Shown piece after piece: positions 1-16,905 of a stretch of 59,337 nt of DNA. The DNA is from Nocardia lijiangensis NBRC 108240 (GTDB taxonomy: Bacteria; Actinomycetota; Actinomycetes; Mycobacteriales; Mycobacteriaceae). The DNA is taken from assembly GCF_001613045.1 (NCBI RefSeq), contig NZ_BDBP01000060.1, forward strand, positions 1 through 59,337, written 5' to 3'. The position numbers and the translations under genes are program-made. Each line of letters starts with the position of its first letter. The stretch's first letter is position 1. The notes below the pieces were generated by a model, which did no database searches, was not told where the DNA came from, and saw nothing but the letters and a program-made list of their open reading frames with translations.

Positions 1-72
1 CCCCCTGTCAGGATTGAACTGACGACCTTTCGCTTACACAAACGACAGAGCCTCCACCACTGAGCTCAGCCG
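1..72 (-). pseudogene. degenerate tRNA-Thr copy
   Basis: Bases 1-38 are identical to bases 131-168, the 3' half of the intact tRNA-Thr next door (T arm, variable loop and part of the anticodon arm). The D-arm part (about 50-70) is recognisable but changed, the anticodon stem is disturbed, and nothing upstream can pair with the acceptor 3' strand. I read it as a non-functional tRNA duplicate or an attachment-site relic. The copy may run past the window edge. Confidence 0.6.
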
Positions 73-129
73 CGAAGCGGATGCAGAAAGGCGCCCGGCC
101 CCAAGAACCGAGCGCCCTTCCACCAACGA

Positions 130-200
130 GCCCCCTGTCAGGATTGAACTGACGACCTTTCGCTTACAAGGCGAGTGCTCTACCACTGAGCTAAGGAGGC
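130..200 (-). tRNA. tRNA-Thr (anticodon UGU)
   Basis: On the minus strand the full cloverleaf folds. The acceptor GCCTCCT pairs with AGGGGGC (one G-T wobble), the D arm has the loop AGTGGTA, the T arm is GTCAG-TTCAATC-CTGAC, and the anticodon loop is CTTGTAA with anticodon TGT, which reads ACA threonine codons. The closing pair of the anticodon stem is a C-A mismatch, the only weak point. CCA is not encoded. Confidence 0.93.
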
Positions 201-311
201 GAGAAGCGGTGCCAATCATAGCCGGGCCTGCCCGCCGCGTGACACCGGCTTTACGGTGCCACGCGGTGGCGGCTCAGCGAGATTTCCCGGCGCAGTATCG
301 AATACCGCGGT

Positions 312-554
312 TCAGGACTGGGCGCCCTGCCGGGCCGCGTCGTCGGCGGCCATCGCGTCGCGCAGACTCTTCGGACGCATATCGGTCCAGTTCTTCTCGA
401 CGTACTCGACGCAGGCAGCGCGGCTGTCCTCACCGAACACGACTCGCCATCCGGCCGGAACCTCGGCGAAGGCGGGCCACAGGGAATGCTGTTCCTCGTC
501 GTTGACCAGGACAAAGAAGCGGCCGTCTTCGTCATCGAAGGGGTTGGTGCTCAA
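312..554 (-). CDS. MbtH-like protein (orphan)
   Basis: An 80-residue MbtH-family protein, a small chaperone that binds adenylation domains of non-ribosomal peptide synthetases and is often needed for their folding or activity. The family core is plain: NPFDD near the N terminus, then HSLWP, VPAGW and NWTDMRP. I chose the TTG start at 554 because GAGG lies five bases upstream and the protein then begins MSTNPFDD as family members usually do. An in-frame GTG at 560 overlaps that ribosome site. No NRPS gene is in the window, so its partner must be encoded elsewhere. No operon partner is visible. Confidence 0.88.
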   Translation of the reverse strand: MSTNPFDDEDGRFFVLVNDEEQHSLWPAFAEVPAGWRVVFGEDSRAACVEYVEKNWTDMRPKSLRDAMAADDAARQGAQS

Positions 555-705
555 TTTCACCTCACTGGATACTGGCGCTATGTACGGGATCGACTCCAGG
601 GCCTGTCCGTTGCGTGACCGTGTGAATCACGAGCCGTGCACCGGACAGACTCCCCGAGCGTTGTGTCGACCCTAGCAAGGGAGACGTTACGCGTAGGTGG
701 TTACC

Positions 706-1539
706 TCAGGCAGCAAAGAATTCCAGGAGGATCTTGTTGACCGCCTCCGGCCGCTCGAGGTAGCCGAAGTGCCCGGCGTCGGGGATCTCCTGGTAGCGGG
801 CTCCGGGGATGGCCTCCGCCACCTCCCTGGTGAGGTATGGGGGGATCATCCGGTCATCGGCGAATCCGACGGCCAAGCAGGGCACTGAGATCCCGCGGTA
901 GGCCTGCACGCGGTCGAAATCGTGGTCCATCTTGCGCTGGGCCCGGATGCCGGGGGTGACCGGACCGCCGGTGAATTCGAACAGGTCGAGCCAGTCGCGG
1001 GCGGCGTTGGTCTGGGCCATGGTGGCGGGCGACAGGTTCATCACCGCGGTCACCGCGGCCTCGTATTTCGGCGGCAGCTTGACACCGCTCGCGTCCAGGT
1101 CGTGCTCGCCGAGCGAGAGCGTCTTCTGGAACTGGTCGAGCCGCCCGTGCCCGGCCATGAACACGGCCTTGCGCACCAGATCGGGCCTGGCCAGCGCGAG
1201 TTCCTGGGCGACGCGCGCGCCCATCGAGGTGCCGACCACCAGCGCGGGACCCTCGCCGAGTAGCTCGATGAGCCCGGCGGTGTCGGCGACCAATTCGTCG
1301 ACCGTCATGCCGGAGGCCGCCTCGAACGAGGGCGCGATGCCGCGGTTGTCGAAGGTGCAGACCCGGTACCCGGCGCCGACCAGCGCGGGCACCTGGTGCA
1401 GCTCCCAGACCCGGCCGGGGCTTCCGGTGCCCATGATCATCACCACGAGCGGCCCGCCGCCCTTGACGTCGGTGCCCTTCGCCCGGTCGCCCTTGACCTG
1501 ATAGTTGAGGGAGATACCGTTCACCGTCGCCAGCGGCAT
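706..1539 (-). CDS. alpha/beta hydrolase
   Basis: A 277-residue cytosolic alpha/beta-hydrolase. The nucleophile elbow is GTSMG, the oxyanion-side sequence is MGTGSPG, and the late acid and histidine fit DDRMIP and DAGHFGYLERP. Family members are esterases, lactonases or haloperoxidase-like enzymes; the substrate cannot be read from sequence. Start ATG 1539 is preceded by GAAAGG. The open frame runs further upstream, but that part is basic and unlike the family. It is transcribed away from the small gene at 1745 and toward mbtH, 150 bases away. Confidence 0.82.
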   Translation of the reverse strand: MPLATVNGISLNYQVKGDRAKGTDVKGGGPLVVMIMGTGSPGRVWELHQVPALVGAGYRVCTFDNRGIAPSFEAASGMTVDELVADTAGLIELLGEGPALVVGTSMGARVAQELALARPDLVRKAVFMAGHGRLDQFQKTLSLGEHDLDASGVKLPPKYEAAVTAVMNLSPATMAQTNAARDWLDLFEFTGGPVTPGIRAQRKMDHDFDRVQAYRGISVPCLAVGFADDRMIPPYLTREVAEAIPGARYQEIPDAGHFGYLERPEAVNKILLEFFAA

Positions 1540-1744
1540 TGTCGACCCTTTCGTGGAGTTGATGCTGCGCCACCACGGTATAGGCACTCGGGTTAGGGTG
1601 CAGCAGGCACTCGGGGAAAGCGGGATACTGGTGCGGCGGCGCCGATTCCATACCGCGAAGCGGCTCCGAGGCCTTGGGGGCGCCACTGTCGCTTACCATT
1701 GACTATTCGCACGCACGAGCGTATTGAGCCGGGAGGACGAGAAT

Positions 1745-1915
1745 ATGGCCGCGAAGGGTAGCGCGAACGACATCGCGGACGACGAGCTGGAACCACTCGC
1801 CGACGAGACCGCACGTCAGGCGCAGCGGGTCGTCGCGGCCTACGCCGAGGACGCCGACGAATGCCGGATGCTGCTTGCGATGCTCGGCATCGGCCCGAGC
1901 GGCCGCACCGAGTAA
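1745..1915 (+). CDS. small conserved-looking protein upstream of otsA
   Basis: A 56-residue acidic protein starting at ATG 1745, with GGGAGG eight bases upstream. It has no membrane segment or recognisable domain; the body is a charged helix-prone stretch ending in MLLAMLGIGPSGRTE. M. tuberculosis also has a very small unknown gene (Rv3489) directly before otsA, and I infer this is its positional counterpart. It lies 166 bases ahead of otsA on the same strand. Function unknown. Confidence 0.6.
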   Translation: MAAKGSANDIADDELEPLADETARQAQRVVAAYAEDADECRMLLAMLGIGPSGRTE

Positions 1916-2081
1916 ACGCCCGGCCACTCACTCGACGACAACGGCGCCGTCGACTCGACAGACAAACTCCAACGCCGAATCAGCGACGCGTGATCAGGCG
2001 AGAGCGACGGGCCCCGGCGACACCAGCCCGCGTAACCGCACAGGAGACCGCGAGCGCCGCCAACCAAATAAGGATGCGTGA

Positions 2082-3671
<1,590 letters not shown>

Positions 3672-3719
3672 GCGCGTCACCAGGTCGGCCGGCAGCCGGG
3701 CGCGCATCCAGGCCACGCC

Positions 3720-3770
3720 CTGCCCACCGACGAAGACGTCTACCCGGAGTCCGAGCACCCCACCCGCTGA
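3720..3770 (+). repeat. imperfect duplicate of the otsA 3' end
   Basis: These 51 bases closely repeat 3621-3671, the last codons and stop of otsA. In the otsA frame they would read LPTDEDVYPESEHPTR-stop against LLTDEDVYPESDNPSR-stop. No start codon or ribosome site precedes the copy, so it is a duplicated gene tail and not a gene. The rest of 3672-4042 holds only this copy and the hairpin at 3863-3957. Confidence 0.8.
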
Positions 3771-3862
3771 TACAACCGCGATTACCCCTCAGGCCGGCGA
3801 ACCCGAGGACAAACGCACCATCCACGCCCTCCCAACCACCCCCAGGCGAGTCTTACGAGCCC

Positions 3863-3957
3863 GTTCGCGGCCCGTCTCGCGTCCGAGCGGTCGCGACGCA
3901 TGCGCCGAAGGCGCGAGACGCGACCGCTCGGACGCGAGACACCAGGGGGCCGCGAAC
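3863..3957. repeat. long extragenic hairpin
   Basis: The left arm 3863-3895 pairs with the right arm 3919-3957. A perfect 22-bp inner block (3874-3895 with 3919-3940) and a perfect 11-bp outer block (3863-3873 with 3947-3957) are separated by a six-base bulge on the right side; the loop is about 23 bases. There is no T run, so it is not a classical terminator. It lies between otsA and a two-component operon transcribed in the same direction. Confidence 0.8.
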
Positions 3958-4042
3958 ACGCGCGCGCCAGCGCGCCAACCAACACAGCAAGTTCCCAGGA
4001 AAGGTCCAGCGTTCTCGCAGATGCGAGGCGCACCATGAAGCT

Positions 4043-4780
4043 ATGACTGGTGCGCCCACGGAGCAGTCCCCCGAGGCCAGGGTGCTGGTGGTGGACGACG
4101 AGCCGATGATCCTGGAGTTGCTCTCGGTGAGCCTGCGCTACCAGGGCTTCGAGGTGGAGACCGCGAGCGATGGCGCGCAGGCGCTGGACCGGGCCCGCAG
4201 CTTCCGGCCGCAGGCCTTGATCGTCGACGTGATGATGCCGGGCATCGATGGCTTCGGCCTGCTGCCGAGGCTGCGCGCCGACGGCATCGACGCGCCCGTG
4301 CTTTTCCTGACCGCCCGCGACGACGTGCAGGACAAGGTGGCGGGGCTGACCTTGGGCGCCGACGACTACATCACCAAGCCGTTCAGCTTGGAGGAGGTGG
4401 TGGCCCGGCTGCGGGTGGTGCTGCGCCGCGCCGGGCCCTGCGAATCCGCGAAGGAGAGTTCGCGGATCCGCTTCGAGGACATCGAACTCGACGACGACAC
4501 CCACGAGGTGTGGAAGGCGGGCGAGCCGGTCACCCTGTCCCCCACCGAGTTCACCCTGCTGCGGTATTTCATGGTCAACGCGGGCACCGTGCTGAGCAAG
4601 CCGCGCATCTTGGATCACGTGTGGCGCTACGACTTCGGCGGCGAGGTCGGCGTGGTGGAGACCTACGTGTCGTATCTGCGCAAGAAGGTGGACACCGGCG
4701 AGCAGCGGCTGATCCACACCTTGCGCGGCGTCGGCTACGTGATGCGAGCGCCGCAACGTGGCCGCCCGCCGGGCCAGTGA
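4043..4780 (+). CDS. OmpR-family response regulator
   Basis: A 245-residue two-component response regulator. The receiver domain (about 13-128) has the acidic pair in VVDDEP, the phospho-acceptor aspartate in VDVMMPGIDG (D62), the switch threonine in LFLTARDD and the lysine in DDYITKPF. The C-terminal winged helix (about 145-238) has LSPTEFTLLRYF and the recognition segment VETYVSYLRKKVD. It resembles the PrrA/TrcR group of actinobacteria. The stop overlaps the GTG start of the kinase gene, so translation is probably coupled. Target genes cannot be read from the window. Confidence 0.92.
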   Translation: MTGAPTEQSPEARVLVVDDEPMILELLSVSLRYQGFEVETASDGAQALDRARSFRPQALIVDVMMPGIDGFGLLPRLRADGIDAPVLFLTARDDVQDKVAGLTLGADDYITKPFSLEEVVARLRVVLRRAGPCESAKESSRIRFEDIELDDDTHEVWKAGEPVTLSPTEFTLLRYFMVNAGTVLSKPRILDHVWRYDFGGEVGVVETYVSYLRKKVDTGEQRLIHTLRGVGYVMRAPQRGRPPGQ

Positions 4781-6330
4781 GCGTGGGTTCGGTGCGTGCA
4801 GAGGCCGATCGGAAAGCGCCAGCCGCCAAGCGGACTCGTCCCTCGGCACAGCGGCGCGCCGCCCGCGAACCAGGCAGGGCGCGCCGGGCGCGGGAGGCGC
4901 TCGCGCGGTGGCTCGGCGCGATTCCGCTGCGGGTGACGCTGGTGGTGGCCCTGGTGGCGCTGGCCGGTCTCGGCTTGCTGGCTTCCGGCATGGCGGTCAC
5001 GTCGTCGCTGGAGGTGTCCCTGCTGAACCGCACCGATCAGCAGTTGCACGATGCGGCGATGACCCGCACAAGGACGACGCGCCCGCCGCTGCCGCCGCCG
5101 AATCCGCCGCTGGATCAGCGCACCGCGCCGAGCCCGTTCTACATCGTCACCGAGAACAAGAGCGGCTCGGGCTCTTTCGTGTTGAAGCCGTTCAATGTCG
5201 ACGCCACGCCCGATTTGCCGAATCCGCCGTCTCTCCAGCCGGTGACGGTGGGTTCGGTCGGTGATTCCGACGTCCAATGGCGCGTGCTGACCGTGCACCA
5301 CCAGGAAACGATCACCACGATCGCGTTGCCCCTCACTCACAATCAGCAGACCGTCCAGCGGCTGGTGATGCTCCAGCTGGTGATCGGCCTCGTCGTTCTC
5401 GCCGTGCTGGCGCTTGCCGCCTATTTCGTGATCCGGAGCAGCCTGCGCCCGCTGCGCCGGGTGGAGAACATCGCGGCGGCCATCGCCAGGGGTGATCTGC
5501 ATCGCCGAGTTCCGGTGCGTGGCACCAATACCGAGGTGGACCGGCTGTCCCAATCGCTGAACGGCATGCTGGCGCAGATCCAATCCGCGTTCGCCACGAC
5601 CGAGGCCTCGGAGGCGGCGGCGAAGCGCTCCGAGGCGAAAATGCGCCGCTTCATCGCCGACGCGAGCCACGAATTGCGCACCCCGATCACCACCATTCGC
5701 GGTTTCGCCGAGCTGTACCGGCAGGGCGCCGTCACCGATCCCGGGATGTACATGGACCGGATCGAACGCGAGGCGCAGCGGATGGGTCTGCTGGTGGAGG
5801 ATCTGCTGATGCTGGCCAGGTTGGACGCGCAGCGCCCGCTGGAGAGCGGCACGGTGGATCTGCTCGCGGTCGCCAGCGACGCGGTGCACAACGCGCGCGC
5901 GGGTGCCGCGGCCGCCGATCCGGACGGTCCGCGCCGCCCGATCGCCCTCGAAGTATGTTCCGGTTCCGGGACTTTGGAAATCACCGGCGACGAGGCCAGA
6001 CTGCGCCAGGTACTGGCGAATCTGCTGAACAACGCGCTTACGCACACCCCGCCGGACGCCTCGGTGACGGTTCGCCTCACGCCCGCCGACGACGAGGTGC
6101 TGCTCGAGGTGGCCGACACCGGTCCGGGTCTGCCGCCCGAGGAGGCCGAGCGGATCTTCGAACGCTTCTACCGCACCGACAGCTCACGCGCCCGCACCAG
6201 CGGCGGCTCCGGGCTGGGCCTGTCCATCGTGCAGGCCTTGGTCACTGCCCACCACGGCGCCGTCGAAGTCACGAGCACCCCGGGTGCTGGCACAGCGTTC
6301 ACTGTCCGTCTGCCCCGCGAAAACCCATGA
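4777..6330 (+). CDS. sensor histidine kinase
   Basis: A 517-residue membrane sensor kinase and partner of the preceding regulator. A basic cytoplasmic N terminus (1-45) is followed by a membrane segment (about 52-75), an extracytoplasmic sensor loop rich in proline and threonine (about 80-195), a second membrane segment (198-220) and HAMP (220-275). The HisKA box is ASHELRTPITTIRGF with phospho-acceptor H298. The ATPase domain contains ADTGPGLP and GGSGLGLSIV. I chose GTG 4777, which overlaps the regulator stop (GTGA); GTG 4783 and 4792 are in-frame alternatives. The signal sensed is unknown. Confidence 0.9.
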   Translation: MSVGSVRAEADRKAPAAKRTRPSAQRRAAREPGRARRAREALARWLGAIPLRVTLVVALVALAGLGLLASGMAVTSSLEVSLLNRTDQQLHDAAMTRTRTTRPPLPPPNPPLDQRTAPSPFYIVTENKSGSGSFVLKPFNVDATPDLPNPPSLQPVTVGSVGDSDVQWRVLTVHHQETITTIALPLTHNQQTVQRLVMLQLVIGLVVLAVLALAAYFVIRSSLRPLRRVENIAAAIARGDLHRRVPVRGTNTEVDRLSQSLNGMLAQIQSAFATTEASEAAAKRSEAKMRRFIADASHELRTPITTIRGFAELYRQGAVTDPGMYMDRIEREAQRMGLLVEDLLMLARLDAQRPLESGTVDLLAVASDAVHNARAGAAAADPDGPRRPIALEVCSGSGTLEITGDEARLRQVLANLLNNALTHTPPDASVTVRLTPADDEVLLEVADTGPGLPPEEAERIFERFYRTDSSRARTSGGSGLGLSIVQALVTAHHGAVEVTSTPGAGTAFTVRLPRENP

Positions 6331-6358
6331 CCCCACGTATACGGTCGCCCATACGGAA

Positions 6359-7465
6359 TCAGTGCGTTTCAGCGTTCGGGACCGGGATACGCGGTGGTGT
6401 CCAGCGAGTCGCGGATCGCCGCCCCACGCCTGCCATCCACACCAACGGTCGATCCGGCAGCAGTCCCGCCAGCAGGACGGTGATTCCGGAGCGGGCACCC
6501 GTTGCCGGAGTGGGCATTCCGTAACGCGAAAGCAAACTCACGTGCCGCGCGCGGCTACGGCGCGCCGCGGTGTAGGCCGTCAAGCCGGGAGCCGAGGCAG
6601 CCAGGGTTACGGCGTCCTCCAGGGCTATCGATGTGCCCTGCCCAAGGGAAGGGAGCATCGCGTGCGCGGCGTCTCCCAGCAGCGCCACACGCCCGCGGAC
6701 CAGGGAACGAGGCACCGGGAGGTCTATCACCTCGTTGCGCACGACCTGGCTTGCCGCCGAGATCAGGCCGGGCACCGGGTCGGTCCAGTCGGCAAAATGA
6801 CTCAAGTCGCCGATGCCGGGACGGCCGGCGGCATACACCATTGTGCGACCGCCGGTCATGGGGAAGATTCCCACGTCGCCGCCCGGACCCCACACGAATC
6901 CGGCGAAATCCGGGGATGGGCCGTCGACGATCCAACGCCATACCGTGATCCCCGTGTGGCGCAGGGCGATATCGGGCCACATTTGTTGTCGCACGACACT
7001 GTGGACTCCATCGGCCGCGACTACCAAGTCGAATGTTGCGGTTGCGGAATCGGTGACCACAACACCAGCCTCGTGCACTGCTCGCACCTGTTGGCCCGAT
7101 CGAATACACTCCGCGGGCAGCGCATCCGCCAGCAGAGCGATGAGCTCAGCTCGCGACAGCAGAATCATTCCCGCGTACCCCGTTGCATCACTCAGCCGGG
7201 AACGTAGCAGAGTGCGCCCCCGCGCTGTGCGCACTTCTGAAATCCGATCGGGCACCATGTGCTCGCGGATCCGGTCCCCAAGCCCGAGCGCGCCAAGGGC
7301 GGTAATTCCGTTGACGGGCAGAATGATTGCGGAGCCCACCTCGGCGAACTCCGGTGCCTGCTCGAACACCGTGACATCCCAGCCCGCCTGTCGCAATGCG
7401 ATTGCCGCCGCCAGCCCGCCGACCCCGCCCCCAACAATCCCGGCCCGCCTGCTGAGTCGGGTCAT
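6359..7465 (-). CDS. FAD-dependent monooxygenase of the polyketide cluster
   Basis: A 368-residue class A flavoprotein monooxygenase of the salicylate/kynurenine hydroxylase type. It has the dinucleotide fold GGGVGGLAAAIAL at the N terminus, the DG motif VVAADGVHSVV in the middle and the GD motif LLGDAAHAMLPSLGQG for FAD. Start ATG 7465 is preceded by GGGAGGGAAG, the same ribosome site seen at both PKS genes. It follows the PKS by 53 bases on the same strand and is probably the last gene of that operon. By context it should hydroxylate or epoxidise the polyketide acid or a downstream form. It has no membrane segment, and the substrate is not determinable. Confidence 0.87.
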   Translation of the reverse strand: MTRLSRRAGIVGGGVGGLAAAIALRQAGWDVTVFEQAPEFAEVGSAIILPVNGITALGALGLGDRIREHMVPDRISEVRTARGRTLLRSRLSDATGYAGMILLSRAELIALLADALPAECIRSGQQVRAVHEAGVVVTDSATATFDLVVAADGVHSVVRQQMWPDIALRHTGITVWRWIVDGPSPDFAGFVWGPGGDVGIFPMTGGRTMVYAAGRPGIGDLSHFADWTDPVPGLISAASQVVRNEVIDLPVPRSLVRGRVALLGDAAHAMLPSLGQGTSIALEDAVTLAASAPGLTAYTAARRSRARHVSLLSRYGMPTPATGARSGITVLLAGLLPDRPLVWMAGVGRRSATRWTPPRIPVPNAETH

Positions 7466-7518
7466 CTTCCCTCCCAATCCGGTATGAATGCCAAATAGTC
7501 GATACAGCGCATGTCGAT

Positions 7519-13731
<6,213 letters not shown>

Positions 13732-13770
13732 TGTTTCCCTCCCTAGTTGAATGTGTACGCCTCGAGGCGA

Positions 13771-16700
13771 TCAGATAGGTTCGCGCTTGAGTCGTTCGAT
13801 GAAGCTACGAAGCTCTTCTTCGGATGCGGACTGCGCGAATCCGGAGCTCGCAACTCGATCCAGGTCGTTTCGCCCGTTCTCCCCAGCCGATGCGGCGAGC
13901 CGATCCTGGATATGCCCGGCAACCGATTCCGGAGTCGGATAATCGAAGACGAGGGTGCTCGGCAAATCCAGTCCGGTCACTGCGGCAAGCCGGGCTCGGA
14001 CCTCTACCGCGGTCAACGACTCGACACCGAGCTCCTTGAAGGTGCGGTCGCGTGGGATGGATTCGGCGTCGTCGTACCCGAGAGTTGCTGCCACCGTGGA
14101 GCGGACAGTACGCAGCAGAATGGCGCCCTGTTCGGCATTTGCGAGCCCGGCCAACTGCTGTGGAAGCGGAGGCAGATTCGCATCGTGCGCAGGTTCGCCG
14201 AGAGGTTCCGAGGATGGACCGGTCCGTGGATTTGCCGCAAGCCAGTATCGACGGTGCTGGAACGCGTAGCTGGGGAGCGGTACGCGATGGGGTTTGCGGT
14301 CGCGCAGCAGCGCAGCCCAGTCGACAGTCACACCGGCGACCTCGAGATGAGCTGCCGCACTGAGCAATTCGCTGGTATCACGCTGGTCGCGACGCAGCGA
14401 TCCGACAACCGTGGCCGACAATGGACGGCGGGCGGTCATGCTGGTCTCATCGATGCTCGGGGTGAGCAGCGGATGCGGGCTGCACTCGACGAATACGCTG
14501 TATCCGTCGTCCAGCAATTCTCGGGTCGCTGCTTCGAATTGGACCGTGCAGTGCAGATTTCGGTACCAGTATTCCGCGTCCAGCTGTGCGGTGTCGAGTA
14601 CCGCACCGGTGACCGTGGAATAGAAGGCTGTGCCTGTGGCCGATGGTTGGATGTGCGCCAATGCGGCCAGCAGTGGCTCGCGCAATGGCTCGACGTGATG
14701 GCTGTGGGAGGCATAATCCACTGCGATGCGAGTGGCTCTGGTGCCATCGCGATCGCATTCGGCCACCACGTCGTCCACGGTCCTCGGGTCGCCGGACACG
14801 ACTACCGACGACGGGCTGTTCGTGGCGGCGACAGCGATTACACCGAGCCCACCCAGCCTGCTTCTCGCCTCGCCCGCGGACAAGGCCACGGCAGCCATGC
14901 CGCCGTGACCGGCCAAGTGCTGGTGCACCAGTCGACTACGCACGATGGTGACGAGCGCGGCGTCTTCGAGGGACATTGCTCCGGCTACGTAGGCCGCGGC
15001 GACTTCGCCCTGCGAGTGACCGATCACGGCATCGGGTGCCACTCCGACCGATCGCCACCATGCCGCGATCGAGACCATCACCGCGAATAGCACCGGTTGC
15101 ACGATATCCACTCGTGCCAGCCAGCTTCCGGCCTCGCCCTCCTCGCCCGCCCGGCCGTCCAGCATCGCGGTCAGCGACCAATCGACGTGGGGCGCGATAG
15201 CTTGCTCGCATTCTGCGATAGCTTGCGCGAAAACCGGTGCGGCTGTGAGAAGTTCCCGCGCCATGCCAAGCCATTGACCGCCCTGCCCGGGGAACACGAA
15301 CACTGTCTTGCCCGAGGTCGCGGCTGTGCGTGCCATGACATTCCGCGCAGGTTCACCGTCACAGAAGGCAGTGAGTCCCGCTATCAGCTGGCGGCGCGTG
15401 TCACCTGTGACGATGACACGATATGGATGGCGAGCGCGTCGAAACAGTGACCAGCTCACGTCGATGGCGCGAGAGCCGGGCTGCGCCTGCACGTGACTCA
15501 GCAGCCGACGGGCTTGATCGGCCAGAGCCGCTGGACTGTGCCCGGATACGAGCCATGCGACAGGCATGCCGTCGCCGTCCGGCACATGAGGATTCACCGC
15601 CGGTGGCGCTTGTTCGAGGATGACGTGGGCGTTGGTGCCGCTGAGACCGAAACTCGACACCGCGGCCCGGCGCGGGCGACCGGTGTCCGGCCACGGAATG
15701 GGGGCGGTGGCCAGCTCGATCCGTCCGTCATCCCAGCGCACATTGGGGCTCGGCGAATCACCATGCAGGGCGGCAGGCATTATCCCGTGCCGCAAAGCCT
15801 GGACCATGGTGATCACGCCGGCCACACCCGCAGCGGCTGCTGTGTGCCCGATATTCGATTTCACCGATCCAAGACGAAGTGGCGGTCGATCGTGTCGACG
15901 TCGGCCGTAGGTAGCCAACAGTGCATGGGCTTCGATCGGGTCGCCAACAGTTGTGCCGCTGCCATGGGCCTCGACGATATCGACGTCGTCGGCAGAAAGG
16001 CCCGCAACGGCAAGCGCACGGCGGATAACGCGTTCCTGGGCTTCGCCATTGGGTGCCGCGAACCCATTGCCGCCCCCGTCCTGATTGACGGCCGTTCCTC
16101 GTACGACCGCCAAGACGTTGTGTCCGAGACGCTCCGCATCGGCGAGTCGCTCGAGAACCAGAACCCCAACACCCTCCCCCCAGCCGGTTCCGTCCGCCGA
16201 TGCAGAGAACGGCTTGCATCGACCATCCGAGGCCAAGGCGCCCTGTTCGGAGAACTCGAGGAATGCCGCAGGCGTTGCCAAGACAGTCACGCCACCCACC
16301 AGCGCCAAACGGCACTCGCCGGACCGGACCGAGCCGACAGCCTGATGTAGCGCGACGAGCGACGACGAACTCGCCGTATCCACCGTCACCGCCGGTCCCT
16401 CGAGCGCCAAGAAGTAGGACAACCTGCCGGAAATCATCGAGCCGGAGGCCATGCCGGTCGGATAGTCGTGATACATCGCTCCCGCGAACACCCCGGTGTC
16501 CGTGCCTCGCAACGCCTTCGGATCGATCCCGGCGTCCTCCAACGCTTCCCAGGCCGTTTCCAGAAACACCCGTTGCTGGGGATCCATCCGCATGGCTTCA
16601 CGCGGGCTGATGTGGAAGAAGTCCGCATCGAATCCGCCCGCATCGCGCAGGAACGCGCCCTTGCGCACCGGTGATGCACCAGGGGCCTGCGGGTCTGGAT

Positions 16701-16851
16701 CCATCAGAGCCGCCAGGTCCCAACCACGATCATCGGGAAAAGGCGCCACAACGTCACGGCCTTCGAGAACCAAGCGCCACAAAGCATCCGGCGATTCGAT
16801 ACCACCGCCGAAGCGACAGCCCATGCCGACAATAGCGATCGGATCTGACAT
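13771..16851 (-). CDS. modular type I PKS, loading module with serine KS (KS(S)-AT-ACP)
   Basis: A 1026-residue PKS with KS (about 3-415), AT (515-830) and ACP (905-985, LGVESL with S945). The KS active-site cysteine is replaced: the sequence reads DTASSSS where the next protein has DTACSSS, and codon 161 is AGT, one base from TGT. H296 and H336 are kept. KS domains lacking the cysteine (KS-Q, and KS-S in nystatin-type loading modules) decarboxylate the extender on the ACP to make the starter. AT has GHSQG (S613) and YASH (713-716), so methylmalonyl to propionyl is expected. The charged C-terminal tail SEEELRSFIERLKRE should dock to the next protein. ATG 16851 follows GGGGAGGG. Confidence 0.95.
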   Translation of the reverse strand: MSDPIAIVGMGCRFGGGIESPDALWRLVLEGRDVVAPFPDDRGWDLAALMDPDPQAPGASPVRKGAFLRDAGGFDADFFHISPREAMRMDPQQRVFLETAWEALEDAGIDPKALRGTDTGVFAGAMYHDYPTGMASGSMISGRLSYFLALEGPAVTVDTASSSSLVALHQAVGSVRSGECRLALVGGVTVLATPAAFLEFSEQGALASDGRCKPFSASADGTGWGEGVGVLVLERLADAERLGHNVLAVVRGTAVNQDGGGNGFAAPNGEAQERVIRRALAVAGLSADDVDIVEAHGSGTTVGDPIEAHALLATYGRRRHDRPPLRLGSVKSNIGHTAAAAGVAGVITMVQALRHGIMPAALHGDSPSPNVRWDDGRIELATAPIPWPDTGRPRRAAVSSFGLSGTNAHVILEQAPPAVNPHVPDGDGMPVAWLVSGHSPAALADQARRLLSHVQAQPGSRAIDVSWSLFRRARHPYRVIVTGDTRRQLIAGLTAFCDGEPARNVMARTAATSGKTVFVFPGQGGQWLGMARELLTAAPVFAQAIAECEQAIAPHVDWSLTAMLDGRAGEEGEAGSWLARVDIVQPVLFAVMVSIAAWWRSVGVAPDAVIGHSQGEVAAAYVAGAMSLEDAALVTIVRSRLVHQHLAGHGGMAAVALSAGEARSRLGGLGVIAVAATNSPSSVVVSGDPRTVDDVVAECDRDGTRATRIAVDYASHSHHVEPLREPLLAALAHIQPSATGTAFYSTVTGAVLDTAQLDAEYWYRNLHCTVQFEAATRELLDDGYSVFVECSPHPLLTPSIDETSMTARRPLSATVVGSLRRDQRDTSELLSAAAHLEVAGVTVDWAALLRDRKPHRVPLPSYAFQHRRYWLAANPRTGPSSEPLGEPAHDANLPPLPQQLAGLANAEQGAILLRTVRSTVAATLGYDDAESIPRDRTFKELGVESLTAVEVRARLAAVTGLDLPSTLVFDYPTPESVAGHIQDRLAASAGENGRNDLDRVASSGFAQSASEEELRSFIERLKREPI

Positions 16852-16905
16852 TTCCCTCCCCCTTTGGCTCCTCCACTGCGATCGGCCAGCCCCGAGTATT
16901 GTAGG

